A stretch of 64,000 nt of DNA from Variovorax sp. Lineage in GTDB: Bacteria > Pseudomonadota > Gammaproteobacteria > Burkholderiales > Burkholderiaceae_C. Location: the NCBI GenBank assembly GCA_025352265.1, contig JANXTS010000041.1:1-64000 (forward strand). Reading direction: 5' to 3'. This document shows positions 24,281-33,161 of the stretch, piece by piece. The translations under genes were made by a program, and so were the position numbers. The notes below the pieces were generated by a model that worked only from the letters and a program-made list of their open reading frames with translations, was not told the DNA's origin and made no database searches. Within the stretch, counting starts at the first letter, position 1. Every line of letters starts with the position of its first letter.

Positions 24281-25766
24281 ACCCGACATCACTCGGGTAG
24301 GCGTAGGTCGTGCCGTTCACCACCAGCGTGTTGCCGTTGAAGTTCTTCAGGTTGGGCAGGATGTTGAGCAACTCCGCATCGTTCAGGCCGAACCACTTGC
24401 CCATCGTTCCACCGTACTGGTCGACCGAGGTCGTCGGAATCAGCCGGCCCTGGCCAACGTGGCCTTCGTAGTCGGCTGAGGTCGACGTGTTGTTGGTGCT
24501 CACCGGTGGCGGGGTGCCGTAGACCATCTTGCCTTTGACGGCACCACCGACCACGAAGTGGTGGTTGCCCCAGCCATGGTCCGCGCCGTCGCCGTTAGAG
24601 GCCAGCGTGCGGCCGAAATCGGATGCGGTGAATGTGGTGACCTTGTCGCCGAGACCTTCGGCCACCATCGCGAGATGAAAGCTGCTCATGGCATCGCTCA
24701 GCTGCTTAAGCAACGGTGCCTGGTTGTTGATCAGGTTGTCGTGCAGGTCGAAGCCACCCATCGACACCATGAACACCTGTCGTTTGCTGCCCATTGCGGT
24801 GCGCCCGCGAATCAGGCGCGCCACCATGGCGAGTTGATTGCCGAGGTTGGTGGGCGGCACCGGAAACGTTCCGGCTGCATAGGGCTGCGCGATCGCCGTC
24901 GTTACCGTGCCTTCAGCCTCGACGGCGCGCTTGGTGACCTTGTTGTATTCGTTCTCGAGCTTGTGCGTGCGGGCTTGCTGGGTAAGCGCCTGCATCGCCG
25001 ACTTGACCGTGGCCGAACCATACAAGGTGGTGCCGGAGGCCGGACTCACGCTGTTGATGCGCACGGCACCGCCGCTGCTCACCTGGTATTGCAGCGCACT
25101 GTCGCCGGACAGGAACACCGCGTTGCCCGAGACTGAAATACAGGTGAAGAGCGACGTGCTGTTTCGGCTCAGCACCAGATCACCGATGTTGCCGCCCCAG
25201 CCCACGGTGGAGCCTTCGGGCGACGACGATTGCCAGGTCGACTGCTGGTCGTTGTGCGAGAACAGCTTGGGCGGTTGCGGATAGAGCTTCTTGTTGCTGT
25301 TGTTGTACGTGGCTCGGCTAAGCGGCACGACCAGTGGTCCGACGTTGAGCTGCACCGCCGCGTTGCCGGCATCGAACAGGCCCTTCATGGCCGTCATCGA
25401 CGGATGCAATGCGTACTGGCGATTGCCCGACAGCGGCGTAGTCGGGCTGAGCGCAGTGGCGGCCAGGTCGGCCTTGGCGATCGCGATGCCGCCGGCCGAC
25501 TGGACACCACCGCGGATCGCGCTGTACTTCCCGTAGCTGTCGTCGTCGTAGGTAACGACGGTGTTGGCGTAGTCACAGCCTCCGTACAAGAACACGCAGA
25601 CGAGCGCCTTGTAGTCGGCGGGGTCGGCAGCGGCCGACTGTGCGGCCGCCTCGCCCATGGCGGCCAGATTGAGCGCGAACGGCAATGCGGTGCCGGCCAG
25701 TGCGAGCGAACTGGAACGCTTTAGAAACGCGCGGCGCGAATGGCCCGTCGGGTCGATGTAATGCAT
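24264..25766 (-). CDS. DUF1501 protein with twin-arginine signal
   Basis: 500 residues. The N-terminus has the Tat motif SRRAFLKRSS followed by a hydrophobic stretch and an AxA-like site (EAAAQS), so the folded protein is exported. The body has the sulfatase/alkaline-phosphatase-like DUF1501 features: KALVCVFLYGGCDYANTVV near the start, VSMGGFDLHDNLI in the middle and FTASDFGRTLASNGDGADHG with HHFVVGG near the end. These resemble metal-binding segments, but the reaction is not known. It is seven bases after the DUF1800 gene, its habitual partner. Confidence 0.85.
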   Translation of the reverse strand: MHYIDPTGHSRRAFLKRSSSLALAGTALPFALNLAAMGEAAAQSAAADPADYKALVCVFLYGGCDYANTVVTYDDDSYGKYSAIRGGVQSAGGIAIAKADLAATALSPTTPLSGNRQYALHPSMTAMKGLFDAGNAAVQLNVGPLVVPLSRATYNNSNKKLYPQPPKLFSHNDQQSTWQSSSPEGSTVGWGGNIGDLVLSRNSTSLFTCISVSGNAVFLSGDSALQYQVSSGGAVRINSVSPASGTTLYGSATVKSAMQALTQQARTHKLENEYNKVTKRAVEAEGTVTTAIAQPYAAGTFPVPPTNLGNQLAMVARLIRGRTAMGSKRQVFMVSMGGFDLHDNLINNQAPLLKQLSDAMSSFHLAMVAEGLGDKVTTFTASDFGRTLASNGDGADHGWGNHHFVVGGAVKGKMVYGTPPPVSTNNTSTSADYEGHVGQGRLIPTTSVDQYGGTMGKWFGLNDAELLNILPNLKNFNGNTLVVNGTTYAYPSDVGFMKPA

Positions 25767-25773
25767 GGGGCGC

Positions 25774-27651
25774 CTATTTCTGGATCAGGTATTCAGGGGA
25801 GGCCAACACCATCAGGATTGCCGCCCAAATGCGGTTGTTCTTGAGGCTGTCGTTGGTGCTGCCGGCAGGGACCGGCGGCGTGGCGAGCGCATTGGTAATC
25901 AACGACACCGTGGCGGCTGAAAGCTGGTTGGCGCACATCACGAGGTTGAGCCGGCGCACCAGCGCATCGGCGTCGAACACCAACGTCTTTTCGACCGCGT
26001 AGCTTGCGCTCACATCCTTCGTGTCGTAGCCGTTCTGCAGGATGTTCTGCATGTAGTTGAGGTACCCGCCCACGCTGGTCTCGTTGACCAACTGGAACTC
26101 CGGCGCGACCTTGCCTTCACTGGCCAGCACCGTCGACGGCGGCACATAACCGGGCCTGAAAAAATTGAATACCGAAGGCGAGCGCAGCGGGCTCTGGCCG
26201 AGCCGATTGGCCGCATCCGAGGTGTTGTCGACCTTCCATGTGTCCTTGACCGAGGTCACACCGAAGCTGCGCGCCCACTGCACGAGGCGAAGCATCGGTT
26301 CGCGCAGGCGGCCGAAGCCAGGGTCGGTCAGGCCGGCCGGGCTGCGTGCTTCGTTGTCGAGCAACACGGCAGCGAAGACGCTCTTCATGTCGCCGCGGAC
26401 ACCGGCACCGTTATCGACGAATACCGCCGCGACGCGCGCGATGTAGGCCGCGCTCGGGTTGCTGGTAATGAGCCGCTCGATCAGCTGCTTGCAGATGAAG
26501 GGCGCGGTGTTCGGATGATTGGTCAGCGTGTCCAGCGCCGTCTTGAGTGCAGCTGCGCCTTTGGTGCCGGCGGCAACTGTGTTGCCAAGAAAGGTCGACG
26601 CCAGCGTCGAGTGGTTGTTCTCGGTCAGCACCATGGGCCGTTGGGTCCATTGGTTGCTCTCGATCGTGTAGGTCTGGCCTGGGGGCGTAACGGCGCCTTT
26701 TTCGGCCGTCTTGATGTCGAGGTCGTAGCCCGTGAAGATACGCGCGATATTCGTCACGTCGTCTTGCGTGTAAGTGTCGAGCGGCGTGCCGTCGGCTGCG
26801 CGTTTGATGCTGCCGTCGGCGTTGAGTTGGTACAAGCCCAGCGTCATCAACTGCATGACCTCGCGGCCGTAGTTTTCGTCGGGCTGACGGCCAGACGAGT
26901 TTTCTTTCATGTTGCCGCGCGTGTTCAGGTAGAAGCCCATCGCCGGACTCAGCGTGATGTCTTCGAGCAGCTTGCGGAAGTTGGTGGTAACGCCTGCGAC
27001 CACCGTGTCCCAGTACTGCGCCATCATCAGGTCGGGCCAGCTTGAGCCGATGTCGTTGGCCGACACCACGAAAATCTCGGTGAATACCAGCGCCATTCGC
27101 TTGCGGAAACCGTCGGGCGACGTCATGAGCTGGTTCCAGATCATGTTGTCGGTGTAGGCCGTGTTCGTCGGCTTGCTACTGAGCCACTGCCAACCGGTTT
27201 GCGATGGCGCTAGGTCAGCCTGCTCTCCAAGCCAGGTCAGGTAGCCCTTGGCGCGGACAGCCGCAATGTCGGTTTCGGTTGCCGAGAACTGCGCCTGCAG
27301 CAAGAAGCGCGCGGCTTCGTCGTCGCTCTTGGCCGTGGTGTAGATGTAGGTACCGGCAGTCGGCGTGTCCTGCAACGCGGTGAGCGAACCGGCCGCGACC
27401 TGGGTGCTGCCCGTCGATGTCGTACCGTTGGTCCCGCCGGATCCCAGAAAGGCAGCGCTACCGCTGCCACCGCCGCCTCCGCCGCCGCACGCTGCCAACG
27501 CTGCCGCTGTTGCTGCAAGCGCAGCGGTCAGCGAGAGACGGCTGCCGTGTTCGACGCCGTTGGTTGCATCGCTAGAACTTTCGTTTGACGAAAGGGCGCG
27601 CGTTGTTTCTTCGGTCGCGATTTCGCGACCGGTCTGCAAGTCTTCGACCAT
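25774..27651 (-). CDS. DUF1800 protein, probable lipoprotein
   Basis: 625 residues. After a long hydrophilic n-region (residues 1-38) comes a short hydrophobic segment and LAACGGGGGGG, a lipobox with Cys55 and a glycine run, indicating a membrane-anchored lipoprotein. The remainder is the helical DUF1800 domain, with LGLYQLNADGSIKRAADGTP and KQLIERLITSNPSAAYIARV as landmarks. DUF1800 and DUF1501 proteins nearly always come as a pair in many phyla, but the function of neither is established. The 36-residue n-region is unusually long, and no later start codon in frame offers a better one. Confidence 0.83.
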   Translation of the reverse strand: MVEDLQTGREIATEETTRALSSNESSSDATNGVEHGSRLSLTAALAATAAALAACGGGGGGGSGSAAFLGSGGTNGTTSTGSTQVAAGSLTALQDTPTAGTYIYTTAKSDDEAARFLLQAQFSATETDIAAVRAKGYLTWLGEQADLAPSQTGWQWLSSKPTNTAYTDNMIWNQLMTSPDGFRKRMALVFTEIFVVSANDIGSSWPDLMMAQYWDTVVAGVTTNFRKLLEDITLSPAMGFYLNTRGNMKENSSGRQPDENYGREVMQLMTLGLYQLNADGSIKRAADGTPLDTYTQDDVTNIARIFTGYDLDIKTAEKGAVTPPGQTYTIESNQWTQRPMVLTENNHSTLASTFLGNTVAAGTKGAAALKTALDTLTNHPNTAPFICKQLIERLITSNPSAAYIARVAAVFVDNGAGVRGDMKSVFAAVLLDNEARSPAGLTDPGFGRLREPMLRLVQWARSFGVTSVKDTWKVDNTSDAANRLGQSPLRSPSVFNFFRPGYVPPSTVLASEGKVAPEFQLVNETSVGGYLNYMQNILQNGYDTKDVSASYAVEKTLVFDADALVRRLNLVMCANQLSAATVSLITNALATPPVPAGSTNDSLKNNRIWAAILMVLASPEYLIQK

Positions 27652-27826
27652 GGGTGTCCTCGTCCTCGACGCTTTTGCGTCACTCCGCTCAAGGCAAATG
27701 CCGTGCCCGACCGTTGGTGGGCCACGAGAACTCTAAAGGACGTCTGTAGGACAAGGACTGTAAGAAGATGTGACTTTTTTCGTCACTTCGATACAACTGA
27801 CCATTGCAACTGCCGAGAAATGTCGG

Positions 27827-28651
27827 TCAGTTCTTGGCGGCTTCGAGCGCGTTTCGGGTGTGCAGCGCGACCGCCCTGGCCGCCGCCGCAAAGTCGTCCT
27901 TGTCAGAGGCGTAACAGATTGCGCGAGACGAATTGACGACGATCGGCGCGTCAACCCGCCAACCTGCGCGGACGGTTGCGACAGCATCACCGCCTTGGGC
28001 GCCGACCCCCGGAATAAGTAACGGAACCGTCGGCGCTAAAGCACGCACCCGTTCAATTTCCGCCGGGTAGGTCGCACCGACGACCAGGCCGAGTTGACCG
28101 TTCAAATTCCACGGACCCTGCGCAAGCCGTGCAACGTGTTCATACAAATAAGGTTCTCCGTCTATGCCGGCGAGCCGCTGGCCCTGCAGATCGTCACCGC
28201 CCGGATTGCTGGTGCGGCACAACAAAAAGGCGCCTTTGCCGTCGTGACGTAGATACGGTTCGACCGAATCGAAACCCATAAAAGGTGACAACGTGACCGC
28301 ATCAGCGCCGTATCGCTCGAAAGCTTCGCGCGCATACTGCTCGGCCGTCGAACCGATGTCGCCACGCTTGGCGTCGAGGATGACCGGCACGTGGGGTACG
28401 TTGCGGCGCAAGTGCTCCATCAACTGTTCGAGCTGGCCCTCCGCGCGGTGGGAGGCGAAGTAGGCGATCTGCGGCTTGAAGGCGATCGCCAGGTCGGCAG
28501 TGGCGTCCACGATGCGGGCGCAAAACTCGTAAATTTTGCTGCTGTCGCCCTTGAGGCCTGCCGGGAAGCGGGCCGGTTCCGGATCGAGGCCGACGCACAG
28601 GAGCGAGCCATTCTGGCGCTCGGCGGCGCGCAACTTATCGAGGAATGTCAT
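27827..28651 (-). CDS. pyrF: Orotidine 5'-phosphate decarboxylase (type 2)
   Basis: 274 residues, the long type-2 form. The catalytic motif is [16 protein letters not shown] with Lys95 and the neighbouring Asp; the substrate loop begins [14 protein letters not shown]. It carries out the last step of UMP synthesis. It follows the UDG-like gene by nine bases and is the last of the tsaB-rimI-UDG-like-pyrF set. The 175 bp beyond its stop hold no gene and must contain the promoter of the DUF1800 gene. Confidence 0.96.
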   Translation of the reverse strand: MTFLDKLRAAERQNGSLLCVGLDPEPARFPAGLKGDSSKIYEFCARIVDATADLAIAFKPQIAYFASHRAEGQLEQLMEHLRRNVPHVPVILDAKRGDIGSTAEQYAREAFERYGADAVTLSPFMGFDSVEPYLRHDGKGAFLLCRTSNPGGDDLQGQRLAGIDGEPYLYEHVARLAQGPWNLNGQLGLVVGATYPAEIERVRALAPTVPLLIPGVGAQGGDAVATVRAGWRVDAPIVVNSSRAICYASDKDDFAAAARAVALHTRNALEAAKN

Positions 28652-28660
28652 GGGCCGATT

Positions 28661-29437
28661 CTAGGAAGCGACGCGCTCGAACTCGACAGCGGCCAGACAG
28701 AGATCGGCCCAGGCCCTTGCCTTGTCGGCCGGGTTTCGCAACAAATAGGTGGGGTGGTAACTGACGACCAGCGGCGTTTCAGGAGAATCTGGGCCGACCC
28801 GGACTTGCGCCACCCGACCGCGCAACTTGCCGAGCGGCTCGTCGCTTTGCAACAGGCCTTGCGCAGAGAGCGGGCCCAGCGCCAGCACCAGACGGGGCGT
28901 TAGCGTTGCCGCCTGCTTGGCGAATCCGGTGCCCAGTGGCGCTCCGTCCCCGGGCAGCACACCGGTGCCAAAGCGGTGGACCCGGGCCAGATGCACCGGC
29001 GTCGTACCCCGATCGAGTTGCAGCGCGTGCAGCATGTTTTGCAGCAGACGCCCGGCCTCTCCGGCAAAGGGTTCGTCGTCGTGGCGCCCATCGGTCGACG
29101 GCGGCGTGTCGACCACCAGCAGCCAGCCGTTTTCGGGAGAGCCGATGCCGTCGTAGAGGCGGATAGCGGATTCGATCAGGATGGAGGCGGCTTGGGCCGA
29201 GCCGGGCGCGCGTCGGGCGACAGGAGCTGCCGCACCTGCGGTTGCCGAAAGCGCCACCGGCGCGTCCACCTCGATCGGCGCGACGGCGACGCGTTCGCGC
29301 GCTGCTACGGGAACCTGCGCATCGCTTGCAGCCGTTCGCGCCAAGGCCTGCTCCGCCGTCGGCCACCAGACCTTGACGCCCATTTCTTCGAGCATGGCGT
29401 GCTGCCGCGCGTCGAGCTGTAGCGTCCCGTCGGTCAT
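28661..29437 (-). CDS. UDG-superfamily protein, probable DNA polymerase III psi (HolD-like) subunit
   Basis: 258 residues. The C-terminal two thirds match the uracil-DNA glycosylase fold (DDEPFAGEAGRLLQNML, LALGPLSAQGLL, SYHPTYLLRNPADKARAW). The iron-sulfur cysteines of family 4 enzymes are missing; the only cysteine is in WADLCLAA. The catalytic loop reads VVDTPPSTDG rather than GEAPGxxED, so glycosylase activity is doubtful. The N-terminus RQHAMLEEMGVKVWWP resembles E. coli HolD (LQQLGITQW), and the C-terminal LRNPADKARAWADLC resembles its LRANPTARAALWQQIC; both comparisons are from memory. holD precedes rimI in E. coli, and this gene overlaps the rimI stop as ATGA. A low-complexity Ala-rich linker separates the two parts. 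Confidence 0.75.
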   Translation of the reverse strand: MTDGTLQLDARQHAMLEEMGVKVWWPTAEQALARTAASDAQVPVAARERVAVAPIEVDAPVALSATAGAAAPVARRAPGSAQAASILIESAIRLYDGIGSPENGWLLVVDTPPSTDGRHDDEPFAGEAGRLLQNMLHALQLDRGTTPVHLARVHRFGTGVLPGDGAPLGTGFAKQAATLTPRLVLALGPLSAQGLLQSDEPLGKLRGRVAQVRVGPDSPETPLVVSYHPTYLLRNPADKARAWADLCLAAVEFERVAS

Positions 29438-29934
29438 TGCAAGGCACCCCACGCGCTGCCGGTTTCGTCGAGCCTGAAGCTCATCACCACCGCGTCTTCG
29501 CGACGGTTGCCAAGATCCGGGTAGTAGGCCTTGCGAACGCCGACGCGACGGAAGCCTTGGCGCGCGTAGATGTCGAGGGCACGTTGGTTGCTCTGGCGCA
29601 CTTCGAGCCAAAGCCATTGCGCCATCTGGACGCGCGACCAGCCGCAGAGCGCTTCGAGCATCAGCGGCGCCCAGCCCTGGCGCTGAAAAGCCGGCGCGAC
29701 GGTGAAATTGAGCAGATGGACCTCATCGACGCCCTTCATCGCGACGAAGTAGCCGAGAAGCGTGTCGCCGCCCATCAGCAACCGGCAGTGGTAGCCGGCC
29801 GTCAGCGAATCAGAAAAGTTTGTAGGCGTCCAGGGATGGCTGTACGCAGCGCGCTCGACCAGGCAGACCGGGTCTATCCACTCGGCGGTCAGTGGTTCGA
29901 GCCGGGCTTCGAGGGGTTGGAGAACGGCGCTCAT
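29434..29934 (-). CDS. rimI: Ribosomal protein S18 alanine N-acetyltransferase RimI
   Basis: 166 residues of the GNAT fold. The acetyl-CoA loop is in FTVAPAFQRQGWAPLMLEAL, followed by LWLEVRQSNQRALDIYARQGF, the standard RimI segment. It acetylates the N-terminus of ribosomal protein S18. It overlaps tsaB upstream and the UDG-like gene downstream, each by four bases, so all three are translationally coupled. Confidence 0.92.
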   Translation of the reverse strand: MSAVLQPLEARLEPLTAEWIDPVCLVERAAYSHPWTPTNFSDSLTAGYHCRLLMGGDTLLGYFVAMKGVDEVHLLNFTVAPAFQRQGWAPLMLEALCGWSRVQMAQWLWLEVRQSNQRALDIYARQGFRRVGVRKAYYPDLGNRREDAVVMSFRLDETGSAWGALQ

Positions 29935-30647
29935 TTCAATGCAGTAGCAACAACGGCGCCAGCTTTGATGGCGGCGCGTTCTTCCGTGGTCTGGGCGACT
30001 TTATCGCGGACGTACAGCGGCGCTGCGTCGGCCGGAGCGACGCTTCGGCCGATGGCGAGCAGCGCCGGCGCGAGGCGCAACATGGCGACGGCGGTGGGCA
30101 GCACAGGGTAGCGCGCGGTGGCTGCGGCCAGGCGCTCGCCGTAGGCGGCGAAGGCGTTGCCGGCAAGGGCGAAACCAGGTGGGACGAGAAGTGCTTCCGG
30201 CGCCAGCAGATGTACTTCCGCGAGGTTGCGACTGTCGGCGTCGACATTTTGGTCATCGAAGACGTAGCGCGCCGCATAAACCTGGTCCATCCGCGCATCG
30301 AGCACCGCCACCACCCGAGTCACGCCGAAGCAATGGCGCGCTTCTTCGGCCACCGCATGCAGTGTGTCGACCGGCAGCAACGGCACACCTGCGCCGAAGC
30401 CGAGCCCCTGCGCCACCGCGCAAGCCGTGCGCAACCCGGTGAACGACCCGGGGCCGCGGCCGAAAACGATCGCGTCGAGTTCGCGCAGCGTGAGCCCAGC
30501 TTGGGCCAGGAGCTGCAGGATCAGCGGAAGCAGCGTGGTCGAGGATTGCGCCCCGCCGGCGCCGCTGTGCTCGATAAGCAAGTCGCCGTTTTGCACCGCG
30601 ACCGACAAATGGTCGGTGCTGGTGTCGAAGGCGAGCAGCTTTAGCAT
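29931..30647 (-). CDS. tsaB: tRNA threonylcarbamoyladenosine biosynthesis protein TsaB
   Basis: 238 residues of the ASKHA fold, starting MLKLLAFDTSTDHLSVAVQN, with IVFGRGPGSFTGLRTACAVA as the TsaB hallmark. TsaB works with TsaD and TsaE to add the t6A modification at position 37 of ANN-decoding tRNAs. The frame stays open for another 1.2 kb on this strand opposite dacB, but that is antisense shadow. The start is 42 bp from the divergent dacB. Confidence 0.95.
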   Translation of the reverse strand: MLKLLAFDTSTDHLSVAVQNGDLLIEHSGAGGAQSSTTLLPLILQLLAQAGLTLRELDAIVFGRGPGSFTGLRTACAVAQGLGFGAGVPLLPVDTLHAVAEEARHCFGVTRVVAVLDARMDQVYAARYVFDDQNVDADSRNLAEVHLLAPEALLVPPGFALAGNAFAAYGERLAAATARYPVLPTAVAMLRLAPALLAIGRSVAPADAAPLYVRDKVAQTTEERAAIKAGAVVATALK

Positions 30648-30689
30648 TCCGCGATTATCGAGGCGCAAGCCGATCGGGATAATCCAGCG

Positions 30690-32111
30690 ATGCTTTTTGC
30701 CTTTCCAGCGTTGCTGCGCCACACCCTCGCTTTCGCCTGCGCCCTGGTGCTTGCCGCGCACGCCGCCGCGCAAGCACTTCCGGCCGAAGTCGATGCCGCC
30801 CTGGCGCGCGCCAAAGTGCCGCGCGATGCGGTCGTCATGCTGGTCGCCGATGCCGACGGCGTGCGCCCGCCGCGGCTCGCCTGGCGCACCCAAGTGCCGG
30901 TCAATCCGGCATCGATCATGAAACTGGTCACGACCTATGCCGCGCTCGATCTGCTCGGGCCGGCCTTCACCTGGACTACGCCCGTCTATGTCGACGGTCC
31001 GATCGTCAACGGCGTGCTCAACGGCAATCTGTACATCAAGGGCCAGGGCGACCCCAAGCTGGTGATCGAGCGCATGTGGCTGCTGCTGCGGCGCATTCAG
31101 GGCCTGGGCATCAACAGCATCGCGGGTGACATCGTGCTCGACCGCAGCGCATTCGAAACCGTGGAGGCCGACCCGGCCGCATTCGACGGGGAAGGCTTGC
31201 GCCCCTACAACGTGGCGCCCGATGCGTTGCTGCTCAACTACAAATCGGTCGTGATGACATTCGTGCCGAACCGCGCCTCGCAAACCGCCCAGGTCAACTT
31301 CGAGCCATCGCTCGCCGGGGTGACGATGCAGCGCACCGTACCGCTGTCGGCCGGCGAATGCGGCGATTACCGCGCCACGCTGGCCGCCGACTACGCCGAT
31401 GGTGCGCGCATCGGTTTTACCGGCAGCTACCCGGCCAGTTGCGGTGAAAAGGTCTGGGCTGTCGCCTATGCCGACCCGCGCAGCTACGCGGTGCGTGCCA
31501 TCGGCGGGCTGTGGGGCGAGATGGGCAGCCAGCTCAAGGGCCAGGTGCGCGAAGGCCGTGTGCCGGCCGGGCTCAAGCCGGCATTCGAAGTCGCCTCGCC
31601 GCCGCTCGCCGAGGTGATTCGCGACATCAACAAATACAGCAACAACGTGATGGCGCAGCAGCTCTTCCTGACGCTCGGGCTGCAGCAGAAAAACCGCGGC
31701 ACGCTCGATGGCGCTCGCGACACGGTCAAACAATGGTGGAACGACCGCATCGGCACCGGCGAAGGTCAACCCGTGTTCGACAACGGCTCGGGCCTGTCGC
31801 GCAACGAGCGCATCAGCGCCGCGGCGCTGGCCAAGATGCTGCAAGTGGCATGGCGCTCGCCGGCCATGTCGGAACTGATGTCTTCGCTGCCGGCCTCCGG
31901 CGTCGACGGCACGTTGCGCAAGCGCGCATTGCGCTCAGGCGGCGCGGCGCACCTGAAGACCGGCACCTTGCGCGACGCGGCTGGGGTCGCAGGCTTCGTC
32001 GATGGCGCCAGTGGCCGGCGCTACATCGTGGTCGCCATTGCCAACCACGCCAATGCGGGTGCGGCACGGCCGGCGTTCGATGCGCTGGTCGACTGGGCGA
32101 CGCAGGACTGA
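30690..32111 (+). CDS. dacB: D-alanyl-D-alanine carboxypeptidase/endopeptidase (PBP4, DacB)
   Basis: 473 residues with a signal peptide (cleavage near AAHAAAQA). The three penicillin-binding motifs are S75-IMK-78, S317-NN and K423-TG (LKTGTLRDAAGVAG). A long insert between the first two is typical of class C type-4 PBPs. It trims peptidoglycan stem peptides and cleaves cross-links in the periplasm. It has a short divergent promoter region with tsaB. The downstream tsaC gene is convergent. Confidence 0.95.
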   Translation: MLFAFPALLRHTLAFACALVLAAHAAAQALPAEVDAALARAKVPRDAVVMLVADADGVRPPRLAWRTQVPVNPASIMKLVTTYAALDLLGPAFTWTTPVYVDGPIVNGVLNGNLYIKGQGDPKLVIERMWLLLRRIQGLGINSIAGDIVLDRSAFETVEADPAAFDGEGLRPYNVAPDALLLNYKSVVMTFVPNRASQTAQVNFEPSLAGVTMQRTVPLSAGECGDYRATLAADYADGARIGFTGSYPASCGEKVWAVAYADPRSYAVRAIGGLWGEMGSQLKGQVREGRVPAGLKPAFEVASPPLAEVIRDINKYSNNVMAQQLFLTLGLQQKNRGTLDGARDTVKQWWNDRIGTGEGQPVFDNGSGLSRNERISAAALAKMLQVAWRSPAMSELMSSLPASGVDGTLRKRALRSGGAAHLKTGTLRDAAGVAGFVDGASGRRYIVVAIANHANAGAARPAFDALVDWATQD

Positions 32112-32128
32112 AAGTCTGGCTGACTGAT

Positions 32129-33127
32129 TCAGGCCGCGGCGCGCTGCAACCTGTCGCGCACGCCTTCCCACTCCGCGTCGGCCGGCGGCGTTTCGACCCA
32201 GATCAATTTCACGCCTTGTGCGTCGAAAGACCGCAGCACGGCGAACAGCTGGTGCGCGCTGGCGACCGCGTCATCGGGCATGCGCCGTTGCACGATGTAC
32301 GGCGACGGGCTCTTGAGCACGCTGCGCGACCACACCGCAATATGGCGCGCGTCGGCACCGAGCACGTCCAGCCCGGTCTGCATCGCGCGGGCGTCCATCA
32401 GGCGCAGCTTGGCGACCGGGGCGTAGTGCGATTCGAGCGTGCCGGATGCACGCGGGTCGGGCGACGCCAGCTCTTCCTTGCTGCGCAGCGGCTGGCCGCA
32501 TGCCGCCTCGATCTGCGCCCGCGTGATGACGCCGGGCCGCAGCAGCACCGGCGCGCCGCGGCTGCAATCGACGATGGTCGATTCGATGCCGACCTCGCAC
32601 GGCCCACCATCGAGCACCAGCAAGGCGTCGCCGAACTCTTCGTACACATGCTGCGCGGTAGTGGGGCTGACCCGACCGAAGCGATTGGCGCTAGGGCCAG
32701 CCAGGCCGGGAACGCCCAGTTCGGCGCAGGCGATCAGAAGGGCTTGCGCGACCGGGTGCGCCGGGCAGCGCAGGCCGATGGTGTCTTGGCCTCCGGCGGC
32801 CGCGGCGCCAACGCCGGGCTGCCGAGTGACGATCAAGGTGAGCGGACCGGGCCAGAACGCATCGGCGAGCGCCTTGGCAAACTTGGGCAGCGGCTGCGCG
32901 AAGCGCGACAGCGACTCTTCGCCCTTGATGCCGGCCGCGATGTGGACGATCAACGGATGGTCGCTCGGCCGGCCCTTGGCCTTGAAGATGCCAGCCACCG
33001 CAGCGTCGCTGGCGGCGTCGGCACCGAGGCCGTACACCGTCTCGGTCGGAAAGCCGACCAGCCCGCCGGCCCGCAGCACGTGTGCGGCTTGCTGAATGGC
33101 CTCGGTGGCCTTGCCATCCAGAGTCAT
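32129..33127 (-). CDS. tsaC: L-threonylcarbamoyladenylate synthase (Sua5/TsaC type)
   Basis: 332 residues, the two-domain Sua5 form. The YrdC domain shows LVGFPTETVYGLGADAASD and KAKGRPSDHPLIVHI, and GLAGPSANRFGRVSPTTAQH further on. The C-terminal domain begins around residue 210 after an RPGVITRAQIE linker. It makes threonylcarbamoyl-AMP, the donor for t6A, so two genes of that pathway (tsaB and tsaC) lie within 3 kb. It follows purK by 34 bases in a leftward purE-purK-tsaC set. The longest open frame adds about 30 N-terminal codons with no family match. Confidence 0.93.
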   Translation of the reverse strand: MTLDGKATEAIQQAAHVLRAGGLVGFPTETVYGLGADAASDAAVAGIFKAKGRPSDHPLIVHIAAGIKGEESLSRFAQPLPKFAKALADAFWPGPLTLIVTRQPGVGAAAAGGQDTIGLRCPAHPVAQALLIACAELGVPGLAGPSANRFGRVSPTTAQHVYEEFGDALLVLDGGPCEVGIESTIVDCSRGAPVLLRPGVITRAQIEAACGQPLRSKEELASPDPRASGTLESHYAPVAKLRLMDARAMQTGLDVLGADARHIAVWSRSVLKSPSPYIVQRRMPDDAVASAHQLFAVLRSFDAQGVKLIWVETPPADAEWEGVRDRLQRAAA

Positions 33128-33161
33128 CGCCGGCCTCGCCGGGGGAAAGCGGTGCGCTGAT

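Noticed and set aside
27770-27786. GTGAC-GTCAC inverted repeat with a T-rich loop after pyrF
   Set aside because: The stem is only 5 bp and the T-run lies in the loop, so it is not a convincing terminator.
30648-31844. Long open frame on the minus strand extending tsaB upstream opposite dacB
   Set aside because: TsaB begins at 30647 by family. The extension has Arg/His-rich composition and no domain, and dacB on the other strand has full catalytic motifs.
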